Source: Cristatella mucedo
Lineage: Eukaryota > Bryozoa > Phylactolaemata > Cristatellidae
Reading direction: 5' to 3'
NCBI GenBank assembly: GCA_009760855.2
Contig: WPIO01000054.1
Span: 1,731,001-1,795,000, forward strand
DNA: 64,000 bases
Shown here one piece after another: positions 42,576 through 53,285 of this stretch. The notes beneath the pieces were generated by a model that saw only the letters and a program-made list of their open reading frames with translations, did no database searches and was not told the origin of the DNA. The first letter of the stretch is position 1. Each line of letters starts with the position of its first letter. Made by a program: the position numbers and the translations under genes.

Positions 42576-42726
42576 ACGACGACAGCCCCGGGTCGCAGCT
42601 CAGGCGCAGTCTGGGTATGCGAGCGCTGATCGTGACGTTGGAGGGCGAGCTCGAGTTCAGCGCCAGTAGCATGTAGGCGCGCCCGAGCCAGTAGATTGGC
42701 GTCGTCGTGTTATCTCCGCTGAGCTC
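42576..42726 (-). CDS. Host gene B, exon 5 seen (phase 0 to 1)
   Basis: The acceptor CGCCATTTTACAG precedes 42726 and the donor GTAAGTAA follows 42576. The 50-codon reading includes GDNTTTPIYWLGRAYMLLAL, then LNSSSPSNVTISARIP and a Cys-containing end. It has three sequons (NTT, NSS, NVT). The hydrophobic/polar alternation suggests beta strands of an extracellular domain. Confidence 0.68.
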
Positions 42727-43399
42727 CTGTAAAATGGCGGCAGTACTCCCTGATGTATTTATAGCGTAAATTTCGCAGCATCCCGCTTATGCGTGCTCGG
42801 GCAACAGCGAGGCAAAGTTCTGGCCCGATCCGTAGGTCAAACTGCGATCCACTTCCGGTTCACGGACTGGGCCAGAACTTTGTGGCGCTGTAGTAGCTCG
42901 AGAAGGTGTCAGCGGGAGCGCCGTGATATTTGGAAGATGAACGAACGACAATCGCGGTGCCGCATAATCCACAATCAATTGGCTTCGAGCTTCGAGCAAC
43001 TTTTCCGATGAAGCGCAAGTGGACCGTAGCTTTTCATGAAACAAATGGAGGTAGTATCTTTCATCGTGTAACTGACCTGGCTTCACCATATTGCCGCGGC
43101 CTAACTGGACTGGGAGCGATGTACTCGGCACAATTGGAAAGTGGACACGATTGGTGCAGAGCTTTTCAATGTGACTGCAATTTAAACATCGGTCAGTGGA
43201 AGTGCTGAAGTAGTTAACCCTTGTAATATTATGTAAAACAAACGACCCACGGTGCACCAGAGGGTGCTTCGAACCATGCGAGTAGTCAGTACTCGGCTAT
43301 CCATCGGGCACCAAGCTGAGCAAAGCTTTCGTACAGCTGAGCAACAATTCCTGCCGCTTTGGCCTTCGCTCTATTTATTGCACGCAGAATTTAAACGCA
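42727..43399. other. Intron of gene B, nothing further recognised
   Basis: A 156-codon minus-strand frame at 42787-43257 has no domain and no convincing splice sites. Confidence 0.4.
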
Positions 43400-43680
43400 T
43401 CTGCTTATCAGACCATTTATTGGGTCCATGCGACTCGCCTTTAGTGTGCTTATGCGTGCTGACACTATGCATGCTGCCACTAACCATATTTGCATACTTG
43501 CCCTGTGCATGTCACCTCTAACCATGTTAAGCTTGTTCACATTGAGCATGCTATCGCTAACCATTAGATCACACTTTCTTTTCAGTATATGTAAAGCACC
43601 TAGAAAGAGATTGGGTTCTCTGAGGGTGCTATACAAATGTATTGTTATTGCCTTTGTTATTGTTATTATTATTATTATGC
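43400..43680 (+). mobile_element. LINE-A 3' UTR and tail
   Basis: TGGGTCCATGCGACTCG, GTGCTTATGCGTGCTGACAC and CATGTCACCTCTAACCATG match the LINE-A 3' UTR (reverse of 13500-13640). It ends with the GTAAAGCACCTAGAAAGAGA hairpin-like end and an (ATT)n tail. Confidence 0.85.
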
Positions 43681-43984
43681 GTTTTCCAAGCCGAATTATG
43701 GCCTTGCCCTTAGACTAGGATGGGGATAAAAGACGCTGTGGCACTTCCGTGCTTAGCTTTTCTTCTTTGATGTTAATTTCTGGCCGACCCTTCTGTTGCG
43801 AATGTATGACCCTATCCTGTGATGAGGATGAGGACATGAGAGTCGAGGCAGCAGTGTTTCGGCGATTTTGAGATAGCGTGCCAGATCGGGGCCCGTGTGG
43901 GCGGGCACCGGAGGAGATTTTGCAGCCATTTTGAATATATTAATATATTAAATATATATTCTGAATATATTCATATTCTCCATA

Positions 43985-44700
43985 TTGAACCAGTAGTGCC
44001 CTTTCACTGGAACTTACGGCTGGACATCGTGCTACAGTTCCATCGTTTAGTCGGAGGACTGGTGCACGGCTTCCATAAGTCACTAATCGCATCGACCTTC
44101 TGCCTGTGCAAGTGAGCCGCTTGCAGGTTGTGCAAAACTCCGCAGCTAGGCTTACCTGTCGTTGACACATGGTAACCAGCACATTAAACCTTGTTTTCAC
44201 CGATCTGCATCGCCTCCCGTCAAGCAGCTTCTCGACTTTAAGCTTCATTCTCTCACTATTAGTTTACTACTATTAGTTGCCGTCATCCTCTGTCTCCGTC
44301 CTAGCTATCTTGAATACTAAAAATTGCATAAACAGTGAATAATAAATCCAAAATGAGGCTTCGAGACATACCATACGCTATTGTGACTAAGTTGCTAAGC
44401 TGTGACTTCAAAAAAAACCTCAAATCATTTGAAGACTGCGCCTTCAGAGTGTATGCACCCAAAGCCTGGCGAAACTCACTGACGACTGACATCGCGACAT
44501 CACCTGACTTGAAGACATTTCGTTAGAAGCTAGGAAGCCACCTGCTTTCCACAGAATGTTTTCCTCCCGTGTAAACTGCCCGTTGTCCAGTTATGCATGC
44601 TGACACTGACGCTGACAGCTGACACTGCGCATGTTGTCATAAAAAATTGACCCGCTTCCTCTCCAGCATGTATAAAGTGCCTAGAAAGATATTTAGCTAT
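43985..44700 (+). mobile_element. LINE-A decayed copy, RT end plus 3' UTR
   Basis: Stretches match the QLVQNSAARL region (near 44110-44160) and the NLKSFGDRAF / AWNSLP region (44420-44530) in degenerate form. A CATGTATAAAGTGCCTAGAA tail without a long ATT run follows. Multiple stops. Confidence 0.75.
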
Positions 44701-44717
44701 CCATGTTACAGATGGTT

Positions 44718-44850
44718 TTGCTCTAGTTAGTTTTGCCCGAGTAGTAGGCTCGTTTTGAACGACCAAAGTCACGGGATCGAGCCCTGCGGCGGCATATGGG
44801 ATATGACTGGTTAGAGGTCAAGTTCTCTTAGGGCGCGATACAAATTAATT
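44718..44850 (+). repeat. SINE-B copy
   Basis: Degenerate tRNA-like head with a GGGATCGAGCCC B box and a tail AGAGGTCAAGTTCTCTTAGG followed by GCGCGATACAAATTAATT. The same head-tail plan is seen at 46744, 57955 and 58474. Confidence 0.65.
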
Positions 44851-45051
44851 ATATATATTTTATATACAACTATTATCGCTGATCTCAGGAGGAGAGATCG
44901 GCGAAGATCCGATCGCCCAAAAAAAATTTGGCCGAAAATCGATAAATCCTTGGCTTACGACACGGAGCGGCTCGATCCGGGTACTCGATCTGGTCTTTGG
45001 TAACGTCTCTACTCTAAGAGCAGCGAAAACGCCGCCGCTGCTGCAGCTTAC

Positions 45052-45210
45052 TCTCAGTATGCCGGTAGACCAGAGCGCACCGCCCTTCTTCTGGAGCCGG
45101 TCGGTGAGATTCGCCAGCACCGTCGAGCTGGGAGCCTTGCCCGGGCCGTTGATGGTCAGACTTCTCACGTCGGATAGATTAAGGTTTCCGATCTGAACGA
45201 CAACCTTTTG
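45052..45210 (-). CDS. Host gene B, exon 4 seen (phase 0 to 0)
   Basis: The donor GTAAGC follows 45052. Three in-frame acceptors are possible (AG before 45210, before 45204 or before 45192) and I list the longest. The translation reads VVVQIGNLNLSDVRSLTING and further TVLANLTDRLQKKGG. Sequons NLS and NLT. The phase fits both neighbours. Confidence 0.65.
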
Positions 45211-45523
45211 CTGCAGCCACGATCTACTTCGACGTTTCGCTGACGATCTCGAGCGAGCGAGCGGCGCAGAGCAGAGCACGTCACATCTGACGAGGGCACG
45301 TGCCAGCGAGCAAGCATGCCCATGCTCGTACGATTTCGCGAGAGCCGTCTTACTGCGATGCTCAGACGACCGTCGGCGGTGTAAACAGCTTCTCCATAGT
45401 ACGCCGCTTTGCTTCGAAGTGAGACCTAAAAGTACAACTACGGCTAATGCGACGGCGGCCAGTCGTTACCAAGTCACGTCAGCAAGTCCAACGAAACATG
45501 AAAGTTCGTAGGGCTGAGTTGAC

Positions 45524-45603
<80 letters not shown>

Positions 45604-46390
45604 ACTCTTTCTCTCTCCTCCCCTTGCATCCCTCGGGTGGTAAATCTATTCAGGCATTTATCGAGTTTTGCTTGCCCTAGTTTGAGCGCACTTTTCCTGG
45701 ACTCTAGGGAGGAGATTGATAACCTCGAATGATCTCTTAATCTAATCTGCCATCTGTGATGATCTCTTAATATAATAGGAGAACTCTCTTTTCTGGATTT
45801 TTCATCTCAAAGTTAGAAAATGTAGCCTGCAATCTTTTAATTCGTCTTTGCGATGCTGCATCCCGTTAGAGAAACGACGGGCACACGAAATTCGGACACT
45901 GTTTCGAAATCGAGAATGGCCTGGCAACTACAATCGGGCACGGTTACCTCTGTAGTGCCAAGGAGAGGAGCGGAAACTGACGTAGCGAATTTCCTGTCTT
46001 CTGGACACCGAGGAAACGACTAAGGAAGATGTGACGTTGGCAGCTGCATAACCTTGACAGTCGCATGACTTTCACTTGAAGCAGCGGCAATCTACTTGTC
46101 TCGGGTCTATGCGCTTCGAAATGACAAAGCGAGTGGCTCGGTAAGCAGGCTGTAGTATGTTTGAAGAAACGACTGCCGTGGCAACGCCGGTCATTAGCGC
46201 GATTCGTGCTAAGAAGCCCGACTCAATCCGATCCAAGGCACCCGCTAGGCTTGCACGAACTACCCAGAGCCAGTGCCATCGAAACTCGGTCACCTGCATC
46301 CTGCCACACCCACCGCGCGACGGAAGCGTTCGAGCGGGGATTACCTGGTCGACGAGGACGCGAGTGCGGGAAGGGAAGGAGAGCACGAGA
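45211..46390. other. Intron of gene B, nothing further recognised
   Basis: Besides a (CT)n run, only unassigned sequence. Confidence 0.45.
45526..45600. repeat. (CT)n microsatellite
   Basis: Perfect CT run of about 37 units. Confidence 0.97.
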
Positions 46391-46557
46391 TGCCGAGCTA
46401 GCCCAGGAGGTGCGCTGCTCCTCGCTCGTCACGACCGACGTCACGCGGGTTCGAATCGTGCAGCGGGCGATTCCTTCCTTACCAACCGCAAGCGGTGAAG
46501 GTGAAGGCCACTAGGGCTCTTCTGCCGCTGTGAAAATGGGGCTGTAAACTCAGCCAA
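46391..46557 (+). repeat. SINE-A copy
   Basis: Head with GCCGAGCTAGCCCAGGAGG, B box GGTTCGAATCG, body ACCGCAAGCGGTGAAGGTGA and tail GGCTGTAAACTCAGCCAA. Confidence 0.78.
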
Positions 46558-46743
46558 TAGTGTTTAAGAGCGGTGAGGGGTTGGAATTGGTTGGCTCTCT
46601 GCGCTGAGAGAAGAGGAGCCGAGGGGGGAGGGGCAATGTTTTGCCCCTCCCCCTCGTATCCAATCTCCCAGCATGCTCGACGCCCAGGGAAAACTTTCCA
46701 GTCCTTGTCCAGCTCAGACAGAGTGCATTCAATTAGGCTTGTC

Positions 46744-46888
46744 CTGTTTGGTCTAGTGGTAAAGGCGTTCGCTCCGACTGAGGTCAAGGTGAATTCGACA
46801 GCCGAGGTCGCGCGCCCGAGCCCGCGGCAGACGTATGTGAAGCGCCCGAATGGAGAATAAGTTCCCTTGGGGCACTATACAAGTGAAC
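46744..46888 (+). repeat. SINE-B copy with clear tRNA-like head
   Basis: A box TGGTCTAGTGGTAAAGGCG. The body carries a GGTCAAGGTGAATTCGACAG insertion between the boxes. The 3' part is TGTGAAGCGCCCGAATGGAG AATAAGTTCCCTTGGGG then CACTATACAAG. This 3' part corresponds to the LINE-A end, not to the SINE-A tail. Confidence 0.75.
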
Positions 46889-47172
46889 TATCTCTGCTAA
46901 GTAAAGCGAGAAAGCCCGCCATGCCGCAAGATGACGCACTTGCGTCATGTGGCTAGATGGCACACTTCTGTCAAGCGGCAAGATGGCCCAGCGTTGTCTG
47001 GGGTGACGGAACTACTATGACTCAGCGAAGCGAGCCCACCGGCAGTGAGCTGCTCGGAATGTATATATATATATAATATTTATTTATTTATTTATTTAGC
47101 AGAGCTTTTCGCCGCATTCTTCGCAAGTAAGATATGACGGCAAGAAATGACTCCATTAAAATAAATAAGTAC

Positions 47173-47340
47173 TAGCTTATTTAACAGCCTCTTTTTTCTA
47201 GCGACAGGAGAACCTTTACGGCTATCACCACCGCTTGCAGTGGCGATAAAGGATCGCCCACCGCAGGATTTCGAACCCACAACCTCGGGACCGAGGTCTT
47301 GAAAAGCAACCACCTTACCCAATGGGCCATCACGGCTCAC
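47173..47340 (-). repeat. SINE-A copy, minus strand
   Basis: Complete minus-strand copy: GCCGTGATGGCCCATTGGGT head, GGTTCGAAATCC-type B box, CACTGCAAGCGGTGGTGATA body, and GGCTGTTAAATAAGCTA end. Confidence 0.85.
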
Positions 47341-47645
47341 CTTCAGCCGGACCACTACAGGCAGCCCTTACCGTCTTCAGTTCTCTCTCCTTTTACACGT
47401 CTCTAATGAACTACTCTCTTAATGCGTCTCGTTATGTCTCAACATGTCTCGCATGCTGCGAAAACCTATCCATAGTCCTTTAGACCCTGCCCCGACGATG
47501 CTACTTATTGCGTGCACGGTCCGGCGGCTACCCACCATAAAAAACGAAAATTACAAATTACGTTTACCGGCCGGAAGTCCCTTCCCTACGATCGCGCGGA
47601 GCGCTCAAGTCGCTCGCCCGAGCGAGGCTGCGGCGACCTACTTAC

Positions 47646-47728
47646 CGTCCAAACCGCAGGCGTGAGGCGAGCGGTAAGCACGGTTCCGTCTCTAAGCTCC
47701 ACGCTGATGTTACCGATAAAGAGGCTCG
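47646..47728 (-). CDS. Host gene B, exon 3 seen (phase 1 to 0)
   Basis: The acceptor CTGTGTTACAG precedes 47728 and the donor GTAAGT follows 47646. The 27 codons read LFIGNISVELRDGTVLTARL and then TPAVWT, a regular beta-strand pattern with the sequon NIS. Confidence 0.7.
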
Positions 47729-47958
47729 CTGTAACACAGCAGCGTGCACGCTTCAGCTGCTGCGTCGCCGCTCGACTTCGAACGAACGGCGGCGGCGACG
47801 GTGCCGAACAGACGTCAGATCGGGCGATAGCGTCGACGCCGAGCGAAGGCGGCAAACGGACGGGTGAACGGCGGCGGCAGCAGACGAGCCGAGCCCAGCG
47901 TCTGCTGCCGCCGCCACCGTGTCCGTCTCCGCTCGCGAGTCGACATCCGTCGACGTAC

Positions 47959-48157
47959 CTTTATTGTAAGGCACCACCCCGACGGCGGTCAGGCTGTTGT
48001 TGCGCACAAACTGCGGCAGAAACGGCAAGCCGGCGCCGGGCCCTGTCAGCCCAACGAATTTCATCTCCTCCGACAGCACGCCGCTTGCGTAGATGTTAAA
48101 GCCGTCGTTGATCACAACGCTGAAGGCGCCGACCGCTCCGGGGCCGTCGAATACGGC
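47959..48157 (-). CDS. Host gene B, exon 2 seen (phase 0 to 1)
   Basis: The acceptor GCTCGTTCAG precedes 48157 and the donor GTACGT follows 47959. The 66 codons contain GAFSVVINDGFNIYASGVLS, then FVGLTGPGAGLPFLPQFVRN with sequon NNS, and VGVVPYNK. This is the most protein-like stretch of gene B: a secreted or ectodomain sequence of unknown family. Gly/Val/Phe alternation suggests a beta sandwich. Confidence 0.72.
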
Positions 48158-48354
48158 CTGAACGAGCGAGCGCGCGAGCGAGCGCATGGCGCCTGCAGCT
48201 GCAGTCAAAGCACTTTTAGCGGCTCCGGCATTCGCAACACCCTAATCCCCCTACCACCCTTACCCCTAGCCGTCCGGACCGGAAGTATCTGCCCCGCGCT
48301 CAGTCGGTCACGTGCTCGCCAGCTGTCAGCCTGCAGCCGGCCAGGCGCGCATAC

Positions 48355-48504
48355 CGCGTAGCGCTCGCTGGGCGGCGCGCAAGCGCCTTCCGGCAGCGTC
48401 ATGGGCGAATATCCGGACTCGAGCCAGGGCAATTGCAAAGCCGTGAGCCAACCGCCGGGCGTGAAGTCCGTCGTCGTTCCTTCGCCTTTGCCGTACACGC
48501 CAGG
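48355..48504 (-). CDS. Host gene B, exon 1 seen (phase 0 to 0)
   Basis: The acceptor CTCTAGAGTCAG precedes 48504 and the donor GTATGC follows 48355. The 50 codons read VYGKGEGTTTDFTPGGWLTA, LQLPWLESGYSPMTLPEGAC and a short tail. Together the six exons give about 286 codons with nine N-X-S/T sequons and chained phases, so they belong to one gene for an extracellular glycoprotein. The true first exon and signal peptide were not found upstream. I do not recognise the family. It may be independent of gene A or its continuation; gene A's last exon ends in phase 1, so at least one more exon would be needed to join them. Confidence 0.65.
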
Positions 48505-48997
48505 CTGACTCTAGAGCGAGCGACGAGGGCAATAGGCGGCCGGCAGGACTTCAGGCCAAAAGGCGCCAAAAAGCAATAAAGCCCTGGAAGAATGCCGAAA
48601 GCCGCCGAAAAACGGCTGCCAGTAGCCGATCGGCTCTCACTGATCGCGCACGCACGCACGGGAGTGCGTGGGCGGCCTTCGCTCGAACAGAAGAACTGAG
48701 ACGAAGAGTTGCGAGCCTCTCTATTGCGAGAGCGAGAGCCGCTCGAAGGCTGGCGCGAAGGTGAAGGCCGGGTCAAGGTGAAGGCCGGGCGGTGGAGGCC
48801 GGCACAGCCAGCTCGGAGAGAGCTTCAGTAACTCGGCCGCAACTGCGGCTGCGGCCGTGGTGGCCGAGGCCAGGCTCAGAGTGGCCAGGGTGGCTCCTGT
48901 AGCCCAGAGCGTATCGCCGCCCATCTCGCCTCCAGCACTGGCGCTCGGCGGCCGACGGCTCGACATTCGCGTGCGACGACGCACCGTCTCGTGGCGC

Positions 48998-49118
48998 ATG
49001 ATATTACTCACCATTCAATTGCATTTTCCTTTGCAGCAAATGTAAGGCGCCTAGAGAGAGATTGAGTTCTCTGAGGGCGCTTTATCAAGTGCATTATTAT
49101 TATTATTATTATTATTAT
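48998..49118 (+). mobile_element. LINE-A 3' tail
   Basis: CTTTGCAGCAAATGTAAGGC, GCCTAGAGAGAGATTGAG, TTCTCTGAGGGCGCTTTATC and an (ATT)n end. It is nearly the canonical LINE-A terminus. Confidence 0.85.
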
Positions 49119-49207
49119 AAGAATGCATTACCACTTTCGCGCGAGTAAGACATTTAAGGCTGTTTATTGTCAGCATACTCAACGCGCTGGCTAGGACCGT
49201 TGCCGTT

Positions 49208-49425
49208 TTCACCCTGAGCGTCCTTCACTCTGAGCGTTCTTCACCGTGAGCGTTCTTCACCGTGAGCGTCCTTCACCCTGAGCGTCCTTCACCCTGAGCG
49301 TCCTTCACCCTGGGCGTCCTTCACCCTGAGCGTCCTTCACCCTGAGCGTTCTTCACCCTGAGCGTCCTTCACCCTGAGCGTCCTTCACCCTGAGCGTTCT
49401 TCACTGTGAGCGTCCTTCACCCTGT
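49208..49425. repeat. 16-bp minisatellite, about 13 copies
   Basis: Unit GAGCGTCCTTCACCCT, with C/T and CCC/CGT variants. It is followed directly by a LINE-like 3' end. Confidence 0.93.
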
Positions 49426-49429
49426 CCTC

Positions 49430-49565
49430 GTCCTTTCCCTGTCCTTAACTTTTATCTCGCTGGCCATTAACTCTTGCTAATTTCTTCTCTCGTTGCGAGT
49501 CTGTAAATTGCCTGGATAGAGATATGGTTCTCTTAGCGCTATGCAAAAGAGTCCTCATTATTATA
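49430..49565 (+). mobile_element. LINE-A-like 3' end, decayed
   Basis: TGGCCATTAACTC..., GTAAATTGCCTGGATAGAGA, TTCTCTTAGCGCTATGCAAA and an ATTATT end. It is the same terminus as other LINE-A tails, with the minisatellite sitting in the 3' UTR position. Confidence 0.65.
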
Positions 49566-49715
49566 TAGTCAGTATAATTAGCAAATGAAAAGGAGATCTT
49601 GCGAGACTCGCGATAATGCGAACAAGCTAAATAAACCTAAAAGTAGTCGATTGCATTTGCCCAAATTGACTTTGCACTCAGCAACGGGCGAACGATGGGA
49701 GACGAGAAGACGGCA

Positions 49716-49801
49716 CAGGGAGCAGGGAGCAGGGAGCAGGGAGCAGGGAGCAGGGAGCAGGGAGCAGGGAGCAGGGAGCAGGGAGCAGGGAGCAGGGAGC
49801 A
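49716..49801. repeat. 7-bp G-rich minisatellite, about 12 copies
   Basis: Perfect CAGGGAG/GGGAGCA array. Each unit has a GGG triplet at constant spacing, so the plus strand can form intramolecular G-quadruplexes. Confidence 0.95.
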
Positions 49802-50099
49802 TTCGTAGATGCAGGTGAATGCACGCCGTTGACATCGCCGCTGTTGCTTGATATCGACAAAAACACGTCTGACAGAAAATAGCAATGGCGCCGACGAACG
49901 ACCTTACGGGGTTATCTGCAGCCACTGGTTAAAAGAAAACAATTACTCAACAGGGTGTACTCAGCGAGATAATAATGATGATAAAAATAATACTAATACA
50001 TTCGTACGAGAGAACTGAGAACTTGAAGAACTCTTTCTAAGTATTTATATATTACATTTTAATTTAATTTAATTTAAATATATTAAAGTAATTTCTATA

Positions 50100-50340
50100 T
50101 TACATTTGCCTCAAAAGAAGCATGATAGCAAGGTTAACGGTATCATGTTCAATGTCAACAAGCATAACCTGGTTAGAGGTGACGTGCACAGGGTCAGCAT
50201 GCAAATACGGTTAGTGGCAGCATGCACATTGTCAGCACGCATGAGCACACAATGGACGAATCACATGGACCCCCACTAAATGCTGCGATAAATAGATGCT
50301 TTTTAGCTTCTTATTTTTAAAATTTCGTCCGGTCAGAGCT
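50100..50340 (-). mobile_element. LINE-A 3' UTR fragment, minus strand
   Basis: GGTGACGTGCACAGGGTCAG, GCATGCAAATACGGTTAGTG and GGACGAATCACATGGACC align with 33515-33640. The terminal hairpin and (ATT)n are missing or decayed. Confidence 0.75.
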
Positions 50341-51419
50341 GTACTGAAGCCTCACTCTGACTGCCAATCGGGAGCCGAAAGTCTCGACGAAGTCTCAACC
50401 GGAAGTCTCTACGGTTGCCTTTAGCGTCCCTCGTACCAATCTGGAAAGGGGCTTGTCAGCGGCAGGCCCGACGCCCCGGAATGCCACTTAAAACGGTCGG
50501 ATTCACGCGGACCCTGTTTCATAGGCGTACCGGGCTGTGGCAGTCATGATGCCCTCATAGACATCGTCAGAAAAGCCCTGCGAGCGCCGGCTACTCCATC
50601 TCGGCTGAACCGGAAGATAAGTCGTCTGCTGCTTCGCTGCGCTCCTGAAGAGAATATACGTTTGCTGAAGCCGGCTAGGGCGTTTGTGTCGCTTAGATCA
50701 CGTTACTCAAATTGCGCTACTCATGCGACTTGACTGTAATCGCCAATACCGAGGCGAAAAAATTCTCCTTTCTAGAACAAAATCCTTGCTGTAAAAGTGC
50801 CGAGATTTCTGTTTGCATTACGCACGTTAGTGACTGTTGGATCCGCCATGCTCATTTTTTCGCTTTTAACAGGGATAGAATCATAATGTTAATAATTTTT
50901 AGTTTAACATTATAAATATATTTAATTAGATAATTACTAAATATAATTTTTAAGGTATTGGTGATCATGTTTTTACTGATGCATCGGTAAACTTTGCTGC
51001 CATATACCAGGTTCTAGATAAGCAGAGCCTGACTTCCGCCCAGAGGAGCATGGAGAGAGCACCGATTACTCGGACCAATAGGAGCAGGCCTGGCACAGCT
51101 ACACCGGTTGCAGAGTCCTCCGTGTGCACATGCTCGCTCGCGGCAACCGCAGAGGCACAAGATCTAGCTCTCAAAGAGCTGTGGCTTGCACTCGTCAACA
51201 GGTAAATAAAAATTGAATAGTTGATAAAAATGTGATCTAATGAGGCTGATAAAAAACGTCCAAATGCCAAAAGCCTTCTGTCTCCACAATCCAGTAACCA
51301 TCTTGCTATCTGGACCCAAGCATGTCGTCAGGCTGCGATTTCACGCCTTATTGTAACTCAAAGACCAAACTTATAGTCGGCTGATTTGTTACGGCCTCAT
51401 TTACCAAGCAGCAGAAGAA
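50341..51419. other. No gene recognised; one possible hydrophobic minus-strand exon
   Basis: A minus-strand frame at 50965-51180 reads a strongly hydrophobic stretch (GVAVPGLLLLVRVIGALSML) preceded by SCASAVAASE. It could be a C-terminal membrane segment of gene A, but there is no strong splice acceptor and I do not call it. Confidence 0.3.
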
Positions 51420-51520
51420 TGTAATAACAATAATACATTTTGATAAAGCGCGATCTTAGAATCTTTTTCTAGGCACCTTACTTTTTCTGCAAAGGAAGCA
51501 CGATCGAATGGTTAGTTGTT
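51420..51520 (-). mobile_element. LINE-A 3' tail, minus strand
   Basis: AATAACAATAATACATTTTG, GATAAAGCGCGATCTTAGAA and TTCTAGGCACCTTAC: reverse of the canonical terminus. Confidence 0.75.
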
Positions 51521-52635
51521 ATGTTTATATTATAAATACATTTATAGTGTTAAAATTATATAATGTTATCAATTTATTTATGTTTAATTAAATGCTCTGA
51601 AGCTGCAGCAGCAAAGTTTAAGCAGCGGCGGCGGCCATCATCCGTTGCTTACGGGCCTTAATAGATTTCTAGCCATAGGACTCGAACCCACAGCATGCAT
51701 GTGCTGTAATCAGAAGCTCGCGTCCGGGCGTGGATACCCGGAGCATCTGCATCGTGCAGTAAATAGTTATCGTTCGCGTAAAGGCACTAGCAGCAGCAGC
51801 AGCAGCAGCAGCAGCGTAAGCGCTGACCCGCTGACCCCACGCTCACTTTGTTAGCGTAAGGCCATGTGCCTCCGAGGTTGTCTTCATAGCGACTGCAGAC
51901 ATCCAAATCCTTGCTACTGCCCCTTGAAAACACGTGGAAATTGTTGGAACGCATTCTGAATGCACGACAGCAAGTAAATTCTCGGACAGTTCAGAGAATT
52001 CTAGCTGCACTGTTAGTCTCCTGTCAAGCTCATTCTGCATACTTTGTTTTTTCTTTAGTGAGTTTTCTTCGTCACGTGACTACTTACAAAATTTTTATAT
52101 TGGCGCAGCTGTAGTAAGTCGAGCAATTCACCGACAGATTGCTGTCGATGACGCATTCTGAAAAAGATGAAGTGCGAACACTGCCGCGCCTCCGTGCACC
52201 ACTCTGTTCGGTCGTTGGTTTTACAAGCCAAGCTGGCATTTCGCATGCGTCTGCATAAGTCCAGCGGCCGCAAGATTGCTTCCTCTGGCGAGGCAGCTGC
52301 TCTAGAAACTCCCTTCGATAGGTGTTCACCATTGGCCATGAAATGACAATAACGTACCGACCCAATAATGGCACATCCAGTTTGTATATTGATCGCCCCA
52401 AAACTCAATGAAAAGAACGCTTCTGGCGCAGCCAATGCTCCTTGAAGCTGGCACGGGCACGCGCGAATGCTGTCAGAAGCCGATTTTTGGGTGACAGCGG
52501 TGTTTCTAAGAGTATTTTCTAACGTCTTAGACCGAAACGTATACTGTATTTATTGTGCATTTGCTGACCTGCCGTGACCTTTGCAGTCACCGGCAGCGAA
52601 CAGCTAGTGTTAAACTAAATTAAATTAAATAACAT
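51521..52635. other. No gene recognised
   Basis: Contains an (AGC)n run near 51789-51815. Overlapping frames lack domains. Confidence 0.45.
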
Positions 52636-52796
52636 GGCTGATTTAGCAGCCTCTTTTTGTATAGTAGCAGAAGAGCCATAAAGGCTATCACCACCGTCTG
52701 CAGCGGCAATAAAGGATCGCCCACCGCAGGATTCAAACCCTAGCGGCCGAGGTCACGAAGAGTAACCGCCTTACCCATTGTTCCATTGCTGCTCAT
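52636..52796 (-). repeat. SINE-A copy, minus strand
   Basis: Minus-strand head with GGTAAGGCGGTTACTC, GGTTTGAATCC B box, body with GACGGTGGTGATAGCC, end GGCTGCTAAATCAGCCA. Confidence 0.83.
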
Positions 52797-53129
52797 TGTC
52801 TATCCATACTATGTCCAACACCAGGAAGTGTGCCTTCGGTGTGTCCATTAGCCTCTTGTAGCGGCAGATGAAAAACTATTGGGTTTAGAGTTTAGGTCGT
52901 AGGGCATAGCGTTTAGTATTTAGGTATTCGAGAGAAACTCCTAATGGAAGAGATTACTACAAACGTGTTTATTTACAATGTATATACATCTATACGCTGG
53001 CGAGAGATGACAAAAATGTGTTTATTTACAATGTAAATACATCTATACGCTGGCGACCGCAGGGAACAGCCTGCTATGAACACTGTGCCCGTAGAAGATA
53101 TGGCACTGCTGCATGAACAAACGACACCC
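52797..53129. other. No gene recognised
   Basis: A directly repeated segment, GTGTTTATTTACAATGTA followed by an ATACATCTATACGCTGGCGA block, occurs twice (about 52962 and 53017), spaced 55 bp. Confidence 0.6.
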
Positions 53130-53285
53130 GTATTAGCTATGTTGACACCGCGAACGTTACCACTAACCGTACTGGCATGCTTCCTTTATAGCATGTTTAA
53201 AGTGTCTAAAAAGAGATTAAGTTCTCAGAGGGCGCGTTATAAAAATATAGTACTGCAACTATTATTATTACTATTAGTACTATTA
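53130..53285 (+). mobile_element. LINE-A 3' tail
   Basis: CACTAACCGTACTGGCATGC, AAGTGTCTAAAAAGAGATTA, TTCTCAGAGGGCGCGTTATA and (ATT)n. Confidence 0.78.

Noticed and set aside
48721..49014. Signal-peptide-like minus-strand frame as first exon of gene B
   Set aside because: It has a hydrophobic Ala/Thr stretch after a Met but no usable splice donor. Such frames are common in this GC-rich DNA.
49208..49801. CRISPR-like array
   Set aside because: The units are contiguous minisatellites without unique spacers, and the genome is eukaryotic.
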